Shown here: positions 1 to 9,185 of the stretch, in pieces
Position numbering within the stretch: the first letter of the stretch is position 1
Layout: every line of letters begins with the position of its first letter
Source of the DNA: Phycisphaeraceae bacterium
GTDB lineage: Bacteria > Planctomycetota > Phycisphaerae > Phycisphaerales > UBA1924
Assembly: GCA_019636615.1 (NCBI GenBank)
Contig: JAHBXF010000002.1
Span: forward strand, 932,001 to 996,000
Length of the DNA stretch: 64,000 nucleotides
Direction of reading: 5' to 3'
Notes under the pieces: generated by a model
The model's database searches: none
The model's input: the letters and a program-made list of their open reading frames with translations, nothing else
What the model was told of the DNA's origin: nothing
Position numbers and translations under genes: made by a program

Positions 1-263
1 GCCTCGAGTTCGTCCAGTTCCGCCTCGCTCATCACCGCAGACTCGTACACCCCTTCGCCCTTGCCGGGGGCCCCGCCGCCGCCCGCGGGGATGAAGATGA
101 GCGCCGCGATGAGTACGAGCACAAGATGAAAGACCAGCGAGACCACCGCCGCGGGCCACGTGGCGCGCCGGTGCCACAGCCACCCCGCGACCGCGAGGGA
201 CTTTGCCGGCTGCCCGTGGGCATCGGTGTGGGTGAACGAGTTGGGTTCCTGCTGGGCTGTCAT
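1..263 (-). CDS. Partial N-terminus of a single-pass membrane protein
   Basis: An open frame with no stop runs on the minus strand from an ATG at 263 off the window start, so only the first 87 or so residues are seen. The translation has a polar N-terminus (about residues 1-35), then a transmembrane segment around residues 38-58 rich in Val, Leu, Ile and Ala, then a Gly-rich hinge and an acidic stretch. A Trp-rich motif (GWLWHRRATWPAAVV) leads into the membrane segment. This suggests a signal-anchor protein with its main domain outside the cytoplasm, but the rest is missing and I do not recognise the family. It is divergent from pyrH. Function unknown; coding is well supported by the uninterrupted frame and its hydropathy. 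Confidence 0.6.
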   Translation of the reverse strand, partial: MTAQQEPNSFTHTDAHGQPAKSLAVAGWLWHRRATWPAAVVSLVFHLVLVLIAALIFIPAGGGGAPGKGEGVYESAVMSEAELDELE

Positions 264-351
264 CGTGTCCCTGAGATTCTGCCCTCATCTTCCCCGTCAT
301 CCACTGTACGGGTGTGCCCGGGCCTTTCTGTCTTCGTACGATTGCGCCCAC

Positions 352-1155
352 ATGGCACCATCACACGACGCCCCCCCCACGCCCGAACACAACGCCGCGA
401 TGCTTCAGGCATCCAAGGGTGAGCATCGCCCAGCCCGGCGCATCCTCCTGAAAATCAGCGGCGAATCCTTCTGCCGCGCCGGCGGGTTTGGCATCGACCC
501 GGATGAACTCGCCGCCATCGCGCGGGAGATCGTCGAAGCCACCCGCGCCGGGGGCTCTCTGGCCATCGTCGTGGGCGGCGGGAACATCATCCGCGGGGCC
601 GAACTCGCCACCCAGGGGCACATCCACCAGGCAACCGCCGACCATATGGGCATGCTGGGAACGGTGATCAACGGCCTCGCGCTGAAGGAAAAACTCCAAT
701 CCCTCGGCCTTGAATGCCGGGTCATGAGCGCCATCGAGATCCGCGCCGTCGCCGAGCCCTTCATCCGCGGCAGAGCCCTGCGGCACATGGAAAAAGGCCG
801 CGTGGTCATCCTTGTCGCGGGCACGGGAAACCCCTTCTTCACCACGGATACCTGCGCGGCCCTGCGCGCCACCGAACTGGGCTGCGATGTCCTGCTGAAG
901 GCCACCAAGGTAGACGGCGTCTACTCCTCCGATCCCAAGAAAAACCCCGCCGCGACACGCTACGACCGCCTCTCCATCGCCGAAGCCATCGATAAACGCC
1001 TCAAGGTCATGGACATGACCGCCCTGGCGATGTGCGCAGAGAACAACATCCCGGTGATCGTCTTCGACTTCAAAAAGTCGGGCAACATCGCCAAGGTCGT
1101 GCGGGGCGAACACATCGGTACGCTCGTTCATCCTTCCGAACGTGTACCGTCCTGA
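352..1155 (+). CDS. pyrH: UMP kinase (uridylate kinase)
   Basis: Amino-acid-kinase-fold UMP kinase, which phosphorylates UMP to UDP with ATP in pyrimidine nucleotide synthesis (cytosol, hexamer). Visible family features are the N-terminal RRILLKISGESF strand, the GGGNIIRG glycine loop, the GTGNPFFTTDTCAALRATEL nucleotide-binding segment, and the C-terminal MDMTALAMCAENNIPVIVF region. The start at 352 gives 267 residues. A second ATG at 400 would give 251, closer to the usual 240-250, and neither has a clear ribosome binding site, so the start is uncertain. frr follows 97 bp downstream on the same strand. The pyrH-frr order is a common bacterial arrangement and supports both calls. Confidence 0.95.
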   Translation: MAPSHDAPPTPEHNAAMLQASKGEHRPARRILLKISGESFCRAGGFGIDPDELAAIAREIVEATRAGGSLAIVVGGGNIIRGAELATQGHIHQATADHMGMLGTVINGLALKEKLQSLGLECRVMSAIEIRAVAEPFIRGRALRHMEKGRVVILVAGTGNPFFTTDTCAALRATELGCDVLLKATKVDGVYSSDPKKNPAATRYDRLSIAEAIDKRLKVMDMTALAMCAENNIPVIVFDFKKSGNIAKVVRGEHIGTLVHPSERVPS

Positions 1156-1252
1156 CCCCTTTCGGGTTGCGGCTTTTCTTCGTGGCATCCACTTGCTACC
1201 ATTTACCAAACACGCCGGGCCCCTACATAGGGCTCTGTAAGGAACCAATCCC

Positions 1253-1825
1253 ATGACCACCGACCCAGACACCATCCTTCTGCAGGCTGAAGAATCGATG
1301 GAAAAAGCCGTCGACTACCTCAAGCAGGAGTTGCGCGGCGTGCGGACCGGTCGCGCTTCCCCCGCGCTCGTCGAGTTCATCAAGGTTGAGTACTACGGCG
1401 CATCAACCGACCTCAAATCCATCGCGGCCATCAGCGTGCCCGAGTCAACGCAGTTGCTCATCAAGCCCTTTGATGCCAGCGCCGTTCCGGCCATCAAGAC
1501 CGCCATCGAAAAGTCCGGTCTTGGCATCAACCCCGTGGTCGAAGGCAAGCAGGTGAGGCTCATGCTGCCCGCCATGAGCCAGGAGCGGCGTCAGAAAGAC
1601 GCGGCCCGTGTCAAAAAGATGGGCGAAGAGTCAAAGGTCGTCATCCGCAACGCACGCCGAGATGCCAACAAGCACGCCGATGCACTGGGGAAGGGCCCGG
1701 GGTCGCACATCCCGGAAGACGAAGTGAAGACCCTCAAGGAAGAGATCCAGAAACTCACCGAGAAATACGAGGGTGAAGTCGACCGGCGCGTCGAGGAAAA
1801 GAGCAAGGAAATCCTCACCCTGTAA
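1253..1825 (+). CDS. frr: Ribosome recycling factor
   Basis: RRF splits post-termination ribosomes together with EF-G. The 190-residue length matches the family (about 185). Hallmarks seen are the N-terminal helix ending in the LRGVRTGRASPALVE motif, the central beta domain with a YYGA turn and IKPFD segment, and the C-terminal helices with RRDANKHADALGK and the final VDRRVEEKSKEILTL. The start is the ATG preceded by AAGGA a few bases upstream (AAGGAACCAATCCCATG). The gene lies directly downstream of pyrH and ends at a strong hairpin shared with the convergent sppA, so pyrH-frr is probably one transcription unit. Confidence 0.97.
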   Translation: MTTDPDTILLQAEESMEKAVDYLKQELRGVRTGRASPALVEFIKVEYYGASTDLKSIAAISVPESTQLLIKPFDASAVPAIKTAIEKSGLGINPVVEGKQVRLMLPAMSQERRQKDAARVKKMGEESKVVIRNARRDANKHADALGKGPGSHIPEDEVKTLKEEIQKLTEKYEGEVDRRVEEKSKEILTL

Positions 1826-1868
1826 CGCCGAAGATTCTCCTTCAAGCACACCCACTTCCGTCTCACAC

Positions 1869-1900
1869 AACAGCCGGCTAGAGTGCCGGCTGTTCTTCTA
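1869..1900. terminator. Bidirectional hairpin terminator between frr and sppA
   Basis: A perfect 10-bp inverted repeat (1869-1878 and 1885-1894, arms AACAGCCGGC/GCCGGCTGTT) with a 6-nt loop lies between the convergent frr and sppA genes. It is flanked by short T/A-rich tracts on both sides, so it could terminate both transcripts. Confidence 0.8.
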
Positions 1901-1908
1901 TGCTGGCC

Positions 1909-3714
1909 TTATCGCCAGATGATCGCCCGAGGCGACACCAGCATGATCCGCTCTTCACGCAGGTTCAGCAGCGCGCCGAGTTGGTCGCGAACCTGAGCCC
2001 AGGCCGCTGCGCCCATGACCTCTTCTCCCAGCCCCGCGGCGAGGCCCCCGGCCGAAACCGCGGCGCCCGTGCGATGCACCCCGTTGATCGGCGAGTGCAC
2101 AAAGCCTTTGAGGGCATCTTCGAGCACCGAAGAGAGCGAGCGCGGGCCGGGGTAATCCATCACGTCGTACTCGCTCAGGCCCACGTGCGCGGCCAGCCCC
2201 GCGATGGTCTCGTCGAGCGTGCCCAGTTCATCGGCCAACCCCACGCTCACCGCCTGCACACCCACGAAGAGCCGCCCCTCGGCGGCCTTCTCCAGGTTCA
2301 ACCCGGGGCGGCCGCTGAGCACCCGAGACGTGAACAACGAATACGTCTCTGTCATGCGCTCACGCACCGCCGCGACCTCTCGGTCTGTCCAGGGCGTGGC
2401 AGAACTGAACATCGCGGCGCGCGGGCCGCGGGCACGTTCTACCACGTTCACATTGAACCGTTCGTACAAGCCTCGCATCGACACTTTGCCGCCCACCACA
2501 CCGATGGAGCCCACAATGCTCGCGGGCGTGAGCACAATGCGTGACCCGCCCACGGCGCAGTAATACCCCCCCGAGGCGGCCATGCCGCCCACGCTCACCC
2601 ACACCGGCCGGGTCTGCGAGAGCCGCCGCAGCCCCTGCCACATCACCTCGCTGGCCGTGGCCGAGCCACCCGGAGAATCGATGCGCACGACAACGGCACG
2701 CACCCGCTTCTCACGCATGATGTCTTCGATGGCGTTGCGCACCGTGCGGCTGCCGACCGTTGTGCCGCCCATGAAACTCGCGCCCGAGTCGCCGTCAACA
2801 ATCTGCCCGTTGATGTGCAGCACCGCGATGGTGTCTCGCTTTGGCTTGTGGTCGGGCTCCCGGCTGAAGAGTGAAAAGAGCGCGAACGGGCTGGCCGTCG
2901 CCGGGTCTACCTGACCCTTGCTCCCGGGCTTGATGGTCTGAATGTTCACCTCGCCGCCGTACACGCCGGAGAAGTGCTGCGTGAGCGACGCCAGATCAAC
3001 CACCGAATCAACCATGCCGGCCTCTTTCGCCTGCTCCATGTCCGCCAGCCACATCACGTCCATGGCTTGATCAAGACCGGCCTGATCCAGGCCGCGGCCG
3101 GCCATCAGCGGCGCACGAACCGCGTCGTACATGCCGTCGAGCAAAGCGTTGATGTTCTCTTCCCATTGGGGGCTGGGCGTGCTTCGCGCCAGTTGCTCAC
3201 TGGCACCTTTGTAATCGCCCACCTGCACCATGTCGGCCTTCAGGCCCGCCCAGGAGAGAAGATCAGCGAGAAAGACCTCCTCCATGTACACGCCCGGGAA
3301 TGACACCCCGCCCCCGGACTGTCCGATCACTTCATCGGCGAATGATCCGAGCATGAGTTCCGCCGTGCCCATCGACTCGGCGAACAGGTGCACCTTCTTG
3401 CCCGCGGCACGCGCCCCGCGAATGGCCGCGCCGAGTTCGTACACCTGTGACGTAGAGAGCGAAGCGTCTTTCATCCGCACCACGATGCCCCGGTAGCGTG
3501 CATCCCCGGCCGCGCCGGCGATGGCGCTGATCGTGTCGCGCAGCGTCGGGGCGTTCTGGCTGCCGGTGAGCCACGCGAGTTCGCTCGGCCGGTCTGGCAG
3601 CGATTTTTCGATATTGATCCACGCCAGCCTCGCGCCGGCGTCTTGCGCCATGCCCTGACCCGCCAGAACCCCGCACGCCAGAACCGCGATACCCGCCAGT
3701 GCCCGTGTGAACAT
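1909..3714 (-). CDS. sppA: Signal peptide peptidase SppA, long (67K) type
   Basis: S49-family membrane serine protease that degrades cleaved signal peptides in the envelope. The 601-residue protein starts with a signal/anchor segment (MFTRALAGIAVLACGVLAG). It has the two tandem S49 domains of the long form. The Ser-Lys dyad is visible: Lys169 in GDYKGASE of the N-terminal domain and Ser381 in GGMAASGGYY of the C-terminal domain, spaced as in E. coli SppA. The following ASIVGSIGVV segment is also a family hallmark. The gene is convergent with frr. A small zincin gene lies 46 bp upstream on the same strand and could share its transcript. Confidence 0.92.
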   Translation of the reverse strand: MFTRALAGIAVLACGVLAGQGMAQDAGARLAWINIEKSLPDRPSELAWLTGSQNAPTLRDTISAIAGAAGDARYRGIVVRMKDASLSTSQVYELGAAIRGARAAGKKVHLFAESMGTAELMLGSFADEVIGQSGGGVSFPGVYMEEVFLADLLSWAGLKADMVQVGDYKGASEQLARSTPSPQWEENINALLDGMYDAVRAPLMAGRGLDQAGLDQAMDVMWLADMEQAKEAGMVDSVVDLASLTQHFSGVYGGEVNIQTIKPGSKGQVDPATASPFALFSLFSREPDHKPKRDTIAVLHINGQIVDGDSGASFMGGTTVGSRTVRNAIEDIMREKRVRAVVVRIDSPGGSATASEVMWQGLRRLSQTRPVWVSVGGMAASGGYYCAVGGSRIVLTPASIVGSIGVVGGKVSMRGLYERFNVNVVERARGPRAAMFSSATPWTDREVAAVRERMTETYSLFTSRVLSGRPGLNLEKAAEGRLFVGVQAVSVGLADELGTLDETIAGLAAHVGLSEYDVMDYPGPRSLSSVLEDALKGFVHSPINGVHRTGAAVSAGGLAAGLGEEVMGAAAWAQVRDQLGALLNLREERIMLVSPRAIIWR

Positions 3715-3760
3715 GCTTCCCTCCGGTGTTTCCTTGCCGTGCGTTCTTCACGACCTGTTG

Positions 3761-4171
3761 TCAGTCGTACCCAAGCCTCGCCAGGTCGTCCTCGTCAAGG
3801 CCGAACTGATGCCCGATCTCGTGCAGGAGCGTAATCTCGATTTCCGCGGCGATCTGCTCTTCAGCCCCGGGTTGATCCCAGCCCCCGGCCTGCGCGACGA
3901 TGCCCTCCCGGTACACATGGATATCCGGGGGCAGTTCCGCCCCCGCTTCAACCGTCCGCTCGGTAAAGGCGAATCCGGAATGCAGGCCGCAGATTTCATC
4001 CCGCTCGGGCAACGTGCCGTCCGGGTTACGGAACTCTTCCAGCACGTCCGCCGCGGGGTAGTCCTCCACGATCACCGCGACCTCATTAAGCAACCGGCGG
4101 ATGGCGATCGGGAGCGATTCATACACGTCCTCAAAGATTTCGTCGAACCGCTCCCGTTCTTGATCATTCAT
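3761..4171 (-). CDS. Small zincin-like metallopeptidase (HExxH, PF06262 type)
   Basis: A 136-residue protein with the zinc-binding motif LLHEIGHQFGLDEDDL close to its C-terminus: HExxH plus a downstream Asp/Glu-rich segment, as in the 'metallopeptidase family, minimal MMP fold' group (PF06262). These are small cytosolic proteins of unclear substrate, often with a role in protein turnover or stress. The ATG overlaps the stop of the upstream zinc-ribbon membrane protein gene (ATGA), so the two are translationally coupled. Both metal ligands and the catalytic Glu are intact, so it should bind metal. The physiological substrate cannot be inferred. Confidence 0.8.
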   Translation of the reverse strand: MNDQERERFDEIFEDVYESLPIAIRRLLNEVAVIVEDYPAADVLEEFRNPDGTLPERDEICGLHSGFAFTERTVEAGAELPPDIHVYREGIVAQAGGWDQPGAEEQIAAEIEITLLHEIGHQFGLDEDDLARLGYD

Positions 4172-5169
4172 GGCGAGCGGCTCCACATGCGGCTCGGCCG
4201 GGGCGATTCGGCCCTCGCCGGATCGAGGAGGTCGCTCAGCGACAGCGGCGCCTGCGCGATCACCGGCCTCAGCCGCCAGCAGTCCACGGTCACGCCGATC
4301 AGCCCGATCAGGAACAACAGCCACCCCACCAGAACAACCATGGCACCAACCGTCTCGGCCGTGTCCATCACAGGCACATCCCACACGCCCGAGAGCACCC
4401 CGATCAGCAACCCCGCAGCAATCACCAGCGAGACAGAGGCCATCCCGCGCATCGTCTGCCTGTCTACTCGCCCCGAACGCATGAGCAGCGATCGTGCCAC
4501 AAGAAGCCTCGCGTTGGGCCGCAGGCACATCAGCACACCCGCCACCAGCCCGCAGAGCAGCAGCCACACCGCCGCGGCCGCGCCCTGAGGCGCTTGCATG
4601 CGCAGCGGTGAATCTTCGACCAGTGACCCGCGTGCGTTCAGCCACCACACGCACGCGGCGATGGGGATGTACCCCGCGACGCCCGCAACCGCCGACCACA
4701 CCTTGGCCGTTTCGATCCCCGCGTGCGGCCTGATGAACGCCGCGGCCCCGAGCCCGGAGAGCACCGTGAGCACAAGCACCCAGATCCCGGCGGCCCCGCC
4801 GCTCCAGATGGTGAGCCAGTCAACTGGGGGCAGCAGCCCCAGCGAATACACGTGCGTGACCACCGCCAGCAACGCCGCGCCCGTCGCCGCGGTGCCCCAA
4901 ACCACGACACCCACCGAGGTCAGCCACGGCGAATGGATGGGGCGCAGTTCGCTGGCCCGTGGATCAACGACCGCGAGCAGCGTGGCACGCACGGGCGTTG
5001 CGCATTCCGGGCAGCACGAGACGATCGAAAGCCCGCGGAGGTTGTAGCGGCACCGCACGCAAGGGAGATCCCCGGAGAGTTCGGTGGCCAGGGGCGCACC
5101 GATCCCTCTCGCGGGCCCGGCACGCGCGCCTTGTTCCTCACCTGTGTTTGGCTGGTCACTCTGCTGCAT
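4168..5169 (-). CDS. Zinc-ribbon multi-pass membrane protein
   Basis: Unrecognised integral membrane protein of about 333 residues when started at the ATG at 5169. A cytosolic zinc ribbon is visible near residues 35-55 (CVRCRYNLRGL followed by CCPECATPV, a CxxC...CxxC pair), then about six or seven hydrophobic segments through residue 300. This 'C-x2-C-RYNLRGL' zinc ribbon followed by membrane helices is frequent in planctomycetes (general knowledge). The gene overlaps the downstream zincin by four bases and is divergent from the MoxR gene across about 110 bp. Longer starts exist up to 5292 but would intrude on the divergent promoter region. Confidence 0.6.
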   Translation of the reverse strand: MQQSDQPNTGEEQGARAGPARGIGAPLATELSGDLPCVRCRYNLRGLSIVSCCPECATPVRATLLAVVDPRASELRPIHSPWLTSVGVVVWGTAATGAALLAVVTHVYSLGLLPPVDWLTIWSGGAAGIWVLVLTVLSGLGAAAFIRPHAGIETAKVWSAVAGVAGYIPIAACVWWLNARGSLVEDSPLRMQAPQGAAAAVWLLLCGLVAGVLMCLRPNARLLVARSLLMRSGRVDRQTMRGMASVSLVIAAGLLIGVLSGVWDVPVMDTAETVGAMVVLVGWLLFLIGLIGVTVDCWRLRPVIAQAPLSLSDLLDPARAESPRPSRMWSRSP

Positions 5170-5281
5170 GTTCCCCGTGGTGGGAAGGACCTGGCGCCAG
5201 CACCACCCTTCTGCAAGTTTACTCACCCCGATCGGGCACGGGCAGGGCATCGCCGCGCCTGCATCCATATACTGGGCCCAC

Positions 5282-6277
5282 TTGGAACGCAACTCTCACG
5301 CCGAAACCACCTCCGCACTCAGGGGAAGAACCACCCCGAGATCGGCCACCGAGTCGATCGCCACCCTGCGTCAGAACATCAGCAGCGTCCTGTTCGGCGG
5401 GCACGAAGCCGTAGACCGGGTGATCGCCTGCCTTCTCTCGCGCGGGCACGTCCTCATCGAAGACGTGCCCGGGGTCGGCAAGACGCTCCTGGCCTCCGCG
5501 CTCGCCCGCAGTATCGACTGCTCCTTCTCCCGGGTTCAACTCACGCCGGACATGCTCCCCGGCGACATCGTCGGCGTGAGCGTGCTGGATCGCGATAAAG
5601 GCGAGTTTGTCTTCCGCCCAGGCCCGCTCTTTGCCAACATCATCCTGGCCGACGAGATCAACCGCACCCCGCCCAGAACCCAGTCCGCCCTGCTCGAAGC
5701 CATGGCCGAGGGGAGTGTCTCGGTCGACGGCCGAACACTCAAACTCGCGCAGCCCTTCATGGTCATCGCGACACAGAACCCCTTCGAGTTCGAGGGCACG
5801 TACCCCCTCCCAGAGAACCAACTCGACAGGTTCCTGATGCGGGTCAATCTGGGCTACCCCTCCAAAGACGCCGAGGCCCGGATCCTGCGCGAGCGGCCAG
5901 CCACCGGCACGCTCCCGGGCCTGGCCGCGGTTCTCTCCGGCGATGAGGTCGTATCACTCCAATCTCTGACCGACGATGTCCGCATCGAGCCCCCCGTCAT
6001 CGACTACATCGTGGCGATCGCCCACGCCAGCCGTCAGCACCAGGGGTTGGTCCATGGCATCTCCCCCCGGGCTTCCCTCGCCCTCGCCCAGACTGCCAGG
6101 GCCACCGCCCTCATCGCGGGCCGCGACTACGTGATCCCCGACGACGTTGTGAACAACCTGCAGAGTGTCTGCGCCCACCGTGTCGTGACCCGCGCCGGCG
6201 CAGGGGGCGAGCAGAGCGCCCAACTCGCGCAGAGCATCTTGCAGGATGTTCTCGCCTCGGTCCCGGCCCCACTCTGA
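5282..6277 (+). CDS. MoxR-family AAA+ ATPase
   Basis: MoxR ATPases act as chaperones that help assemble or activate partner proteins, commonly with VWA-domain proteins. Visible features are the N-terminal FGGHEAVDRVIACLLSRGHV segment, Walker A in DVPGVGKT, the LTPDMLPGDIVG motif, Walker B/II in ILADEINRTPPRTQSALLEAM, sensor I in IATQNPFE, and a C-terminal lid domain with ISPRASLAL. The likely start is a TTG at 5282, which gives 331 residues (usual 310-340); an ATG at 5168 would add 38 unconserved residues. The DUF58 and VWA partners often found next to moxR are absent here, so its client is unknown. Confidence 0.9.
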   Translation: MERNSHAETTSALRGRTTPRSATESIATLRQNISSVLFGGHEAVDRVIACLLSRGHVLIEDVPGVGKTLLASALARSIDCSFSRVQLTPDMLPGDIVGVSVLDRDKGEFVFRPGPLFANIILADEINRTPPRTQSALLEAMAEGSVSVDGRTLKLAQPFMVIATQNPFEFEGTYPLPENQLDRFLMRVNLGYPSKDAEARILRERPATGTLPGLAAVLSGDEVVSLQSLTDDVRIEPPVIDYIVAIAHASRQHQGLVHGISPRASLALAQTARATALIAGRDYVIPDDVVNNLQSVCAHRVVTRAGAGGEQSAQLAQSILQDVLASVPAPL

Positions 6278-6312
6278 TTCTGATCTTGAACCACACCACA
6301 GCGAGAAACGCC

Positions 6313-6576
6313 ATGCCACGACAGGTTCGGCTCGATGCAACAGGCCCCATCAAGATCGACCCCGCGCAGTGGCCGCGCGACGACCAGGGCAACCTCAAAG
6401 CCATCTGGATCTGCGCCTGCGGGCTCTCGCCCAAGTTCCCCTTCTGCGACGGCACGCACAAAGCCTGCAAAGACGAGGAGCCCGGCGTGGAGTATGCCTA
6501 TTCAAACGGCGTGCGGCACTCCCTGCGCAACACCCCGAGCCAAGAACGCGAACGTGAAGAACATCCGGGCGGGTAA
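6313..6576 (+). CDS. CDGSH iron-sulfur domain protein
   Basis: Small protein (87 residues from the ATG at 6313) with the full CDGSH signature: CACGLSPKFPFCDGTHK, that is C-x-C-x2-S-x3-P-x-C-D-G-x2-H. The three Cys and one His coordinate a [2Fe-2S] cluster. Such proteins act in electron transfer or Fe-S/redox sensing in the cytosol. The gene starts 35 bp after the MoxR stop, so the two may be co-transcribed. A TTG at 6286 is an alternative start. Confidence 0.85.
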   Translation: MPRQVRLDATGPIKIDPAQWPRDDQGNLKAIWICACGLSPKFPFCDGTHKACKDEEPGVEYAYSNGVRHSLRNTPSQEREREEHPGG

Positions 6577-6584
6577 GCCTTGGA

Positions 6585-7430
6585 TCACCCGAGATACCGT
6601 GCCGCGACCTGAAAGGCCTCCCGCACATCTTCAACCCGCTGGTCCCCGGCCTCTCGCTCGATGACGAAGTTGCCGTGGTATTCAGCCTTTCGAAGCGCGT
6701 CAAAGAAGCCCTGCCAATCAACGCTGCCTTTGCCCAGCGGTGTCTCGCTGCCCCATTCGCCAAGGCTGTCTGATGGCCGCGCGTCTTTCAGGTGAACCTG
6801 CACGATCCGCCGCCCGAGCACACCAACGGCCTCTACCGGGTCGCCCATGCCGTACAGGATCATGTTCGCCGGATCAAAGTTCACGCCGATCTGCGCAAAC
6901 TGCGGCAGCCGCTCGTTGAGCGTATCGAGCAGCGCGGCCAGCGCCCCCGCGCTCTCCTGCCCGGTCTCCAGCGCGAGCCGAACACGCCTCGCCCCAAAGA
7001 CCTCCGCCATTTTCACAAGCCTGTCGCACATCGTGTCGAAGGCTTTGTCACCGCGGTCGTGAGGCACAAACCCGGCGTGAAAAGTCACGAGCGGCAGGCC
7101 CAGCCGCATCGCCACGACGGCGTTGCCCTCCGCCGCCTTCAGGTTCTCTTCCCATGTCTCGTCGGGGCGCACGCCGCCGGTGGCCTTGATGCTTTCAAGG
7201 GTTGAGTAGTCCTCACCCTTCATGGTCATCATGCCGCTCACCACCGAGGCGCGGATGTCCTTGAGCAGGCCCACCGTTTCATCCACACGCCAGCGGCACT
7301 CCCGGAGCGGGTCCAGGTGCAGTTGCACGCGTCGAAGACCAACGGCACGAACCTTGGCGGCCAGTTCCGAAGGGCTCTGAGGCTGTAGAGACCAGGAACA
7401 CACGCCCAGCCGGGAAAGAGAATCGCTCAT
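6585..7430 (-). CDS. Sugar phosphate isomerase/epimerase-like TIM-barrel protein
   Basis: 281-residue protein of the xylose-isomerase-like TIM barrel (AP endonuclease family 2) superfamily. Recognisable barrel elements are the N-terminal LGVCSWSL, VQLHLDP, LVTFHAGFV, VRLALETG, GVNFDPANMILYG and VQVHLKDARP, the last three carrying the Glu, Asp and His residues that normally bind a divalent metal. The terminal VIEREAG fits the last metal-binding Glu. The substrate is unknown: members include hydroxypyruvate isomerase, inosose dehydratase and sugar 3-epimerases. It is convergent with the CDGSH gene, and the ends are 8 bp apart. Confidence 0.85.
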   Translation of the reverse strand: MSDSLSRLGVCSWSLQPQSPSELAAKVRAVGLRRVQLHLDPLRECRWRVDETVGLLKDIRASVVSGMMTMKGEDYSTLESIKATGGVRPDETWEENLKAAEGNAVVAMRLGLPLVTFHAGFVPHDRGDKAFDTMCDRLVKMAEVFGARRVRLALETGQESAGALAALLDTLNERLPQFAQIGVNFDPANMILYGMGDPVEAVGVLGRRIVQVHLKDARPSDSLGEWGSETPLGKGSVDWQGFFDALRKAEYHGNFVIEREAGDQRVEDVREAFQVAARYLG

Positions 7431-7518
7431 GGTGATGTCCCCGCGCGCGAACCGCGCAGAAGAAGACCCCGTCGGATCGCGCCCGCACCGCCCGCTTCGT
7501 GCCGGCGCACACCCGGCG

Positions 7519-8907
7519 TCAGGCCGTGGGCAGGCCGTCGCCCTTCACAGACTTGTTGAACTCTTCGAGCGTGACGTCTGTGACACTGGCCGATTCAAGA
7601 ATGGCGTCCAGCGTCTTGTGGTCGCGCAACTGCGTGTAGATCCCCGAGATCTGGTTGTTCTTGATCAGTTCCTGGCGCAGACGGTCGGGTCGCTCGTTGC
7701 GCTGCATCGCCATCTGCACGATGCGCTGGTTGATCTCGGCGTCGGTCACCGTCACCGAGAGCGCCTCGGAGGCCTTGTGCAGCAGGAAGAAGAGTTTGAG
7801 TTCCGTCGCCGCCGCTTCGCCCGAGGCCTGACGCAGTTCGGCGATGTGCTCTTCGATCTTCACCGGCTCCACGCCGCGGTACATGAGTTCCAGACGCCGG
7901 CGCTCCAGCGTGCGCTGGGCCTGCTGCGCCGTGGTACGCTCGGGAAGGTCCATCTTGGTGCTGTCGACAAGGTGCTTGGCCAGTTGCTGGTGCATGGCCG
8001 ACTGCTGCTGGATCTTCACGCGGACTTCCATCCGCTGGCGGATCATCGACCGCATCGACTCTTCGCTCTCGATCCCCATCGCCGCGATGATGTCCTCGAT
8101 CTTCGCGGGGATGATCCGGTCCACACGCTCCACCTCGAAGGTGACGGTGAGGTCCGCGTTGCGCACACCCTCAACCTCGTGGTGCTCGGGGCCCTTGGCT
8201 TTCACCGTGAGGGTGTCGCCCGCGGCCGGGGAGCCGATCTGCTTGGCAAAGTCGTCAACGACGATGCCCAGGATCATGCCCTTGCCCTTCTTGTCCTTCG
8301 TGGGAACCTGGATCACGGCGCCCTTGAGGTTGTAGAACTCGGTGCCGTCGGCGCCCTTCATCACCGCGTGCCCGGTGACATAGTCGCCCGGCTCTGCCTT
8401 GTCGCGGGGCTCGAGCGTTCCTTCGTTGATGCAGATCTTGTTCACCTCTTCGGCGACCATCTCGTCTGTCACGGGGATCAGCGGCTTCTTGACCGCGATG
8501 CCCTTGAGATCAGGCAGTTCAAACTCGGGCAGAACCTCGACCTCAACCTCGAACGTGAAGTCTTTGCCGTCGGCAAGGTCGGCCACGGCCGATTCCGGCG
8601 TGAGGTAACTGCCCAGCACCTTCAGTTTGTGATCTTCGATGGCCTGTGTCACCGCCGAGGTCATCAGTTCGTTTTTGGCCTCTTTGCGAACGGCCGATCC
8701 GAACTGCTTCTCGACCAGCCAGCGGGGAGCCTTGCCGCGGCGGAAGCCCGGCAACGCCGCCTGATCCATCAGCAGGTCCACCGAGCCGCGCAGTTTTTCC
8801 GAAACCGTCGCCGCGGGAATGGAGATGGCGAGCTTCTTCTTGCTCGGGCCCGCGTCGGTCACGGTGACTTGGTTGGGACGGTCGAGCGTCGCCGCTGAAT
8901 CGGACAT
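7519..8907 (-). CDS. tig: Trigger factor, ribosome-associated chaperone
   Basis: Trigger factor binds the ribosomal exit tunnel and assists folding of nascent chains. The 462-residue protein has the N-terminal ribosome-binding domain with the signature GFRRGKAPRWLVEKQFG, a central FKBP-type region, and a long helical C-terminal domain (about residues 260-455, for example AEINQRIVQMAMQRNERP). It starts at the ATG at 8907. The FKBP region lacks much of the classical peptidyl-prolyl isomerase active-site pattern, as in some divergent trigger factors. It stands alone here; the usual tig-clpP-clpX neighbours are not present. Confidence 0.92.
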   Translation of the reverse strand: MSDSAATLDRPNQVTVTDAGPSKKKLAISIPAATVSEKLRGSVDLLMDQAALPGFRRGKAPRWLVEKQFGSAVRKEAKNELMTSAVTQAIEDHKLKVLGSYLTPESAVADLADGKDFTFEVEVEVLPEFELPDLKGIAVKKPLIPVTDEMVAEEVNKICINEGTLEPRDKAEPGDYVTGHAVMKGADGTEFYNLKGAVIQVPTKDKKGKGMILGIVVDDFAKQIGSPAAGDTLTVKAKGPEHHEVEGVRNADLTVTFEVERVDRIIPAKIEDIIAAMGIESEESMRSMIRQRMEVRVKIQQQSAMHQQLAKHLVDSTKMDLPERTTAQQAQRTLERRRLELMYRGVEPVKIEEHIAELRQASGEAAATELKLFFLLHKASEALSVTVTDAEINQRIVQMAMQRNERPDRLRQELIKNNQISGIYTQLRDHKTLDAILESASVTDVTLEEFNKSVKGDGLPTA

Positions 8908-9185
8908 GATCGGTTCACTCCAGAGAAGCCGTCGCCGCCGGGATTCATCGGCCCCGGCCGCGCGCAAAGGGTTCGGGAAAGTCTGCCCTACCGCCTCCGC
9001 GGCCTGTAGGGTCGCAATGGTACGCCCATGCCCACGCCTCTGCCCCTTCCCAACCCTTGGGAAGTTCAGCCGGTTGTCCACCCCCCGCGATCTTGGCCCT
9101 CTAAAGTGTTCAGACTCTCCTTTGGCCTCACACTGCCCCGCCTCGCGCCGTAACGCCCGATCTCGACCGGAGTAACACCCTCAAC

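Noticed and set aside
361..1275. Long minus-strand open frame opposite pyrH
   Set aside because: High-GC shadow of pyrH; its composition (Gly/Asp/His-rich, no motifs) is that of an antisense frame.
7429..8898. 489-codon plus-strand frame opposite trigger factor
   Set aside because: Shadow frame with runs of His, Leu, Asp and Arg; trigger factor on the other strand has clear domain motifs.
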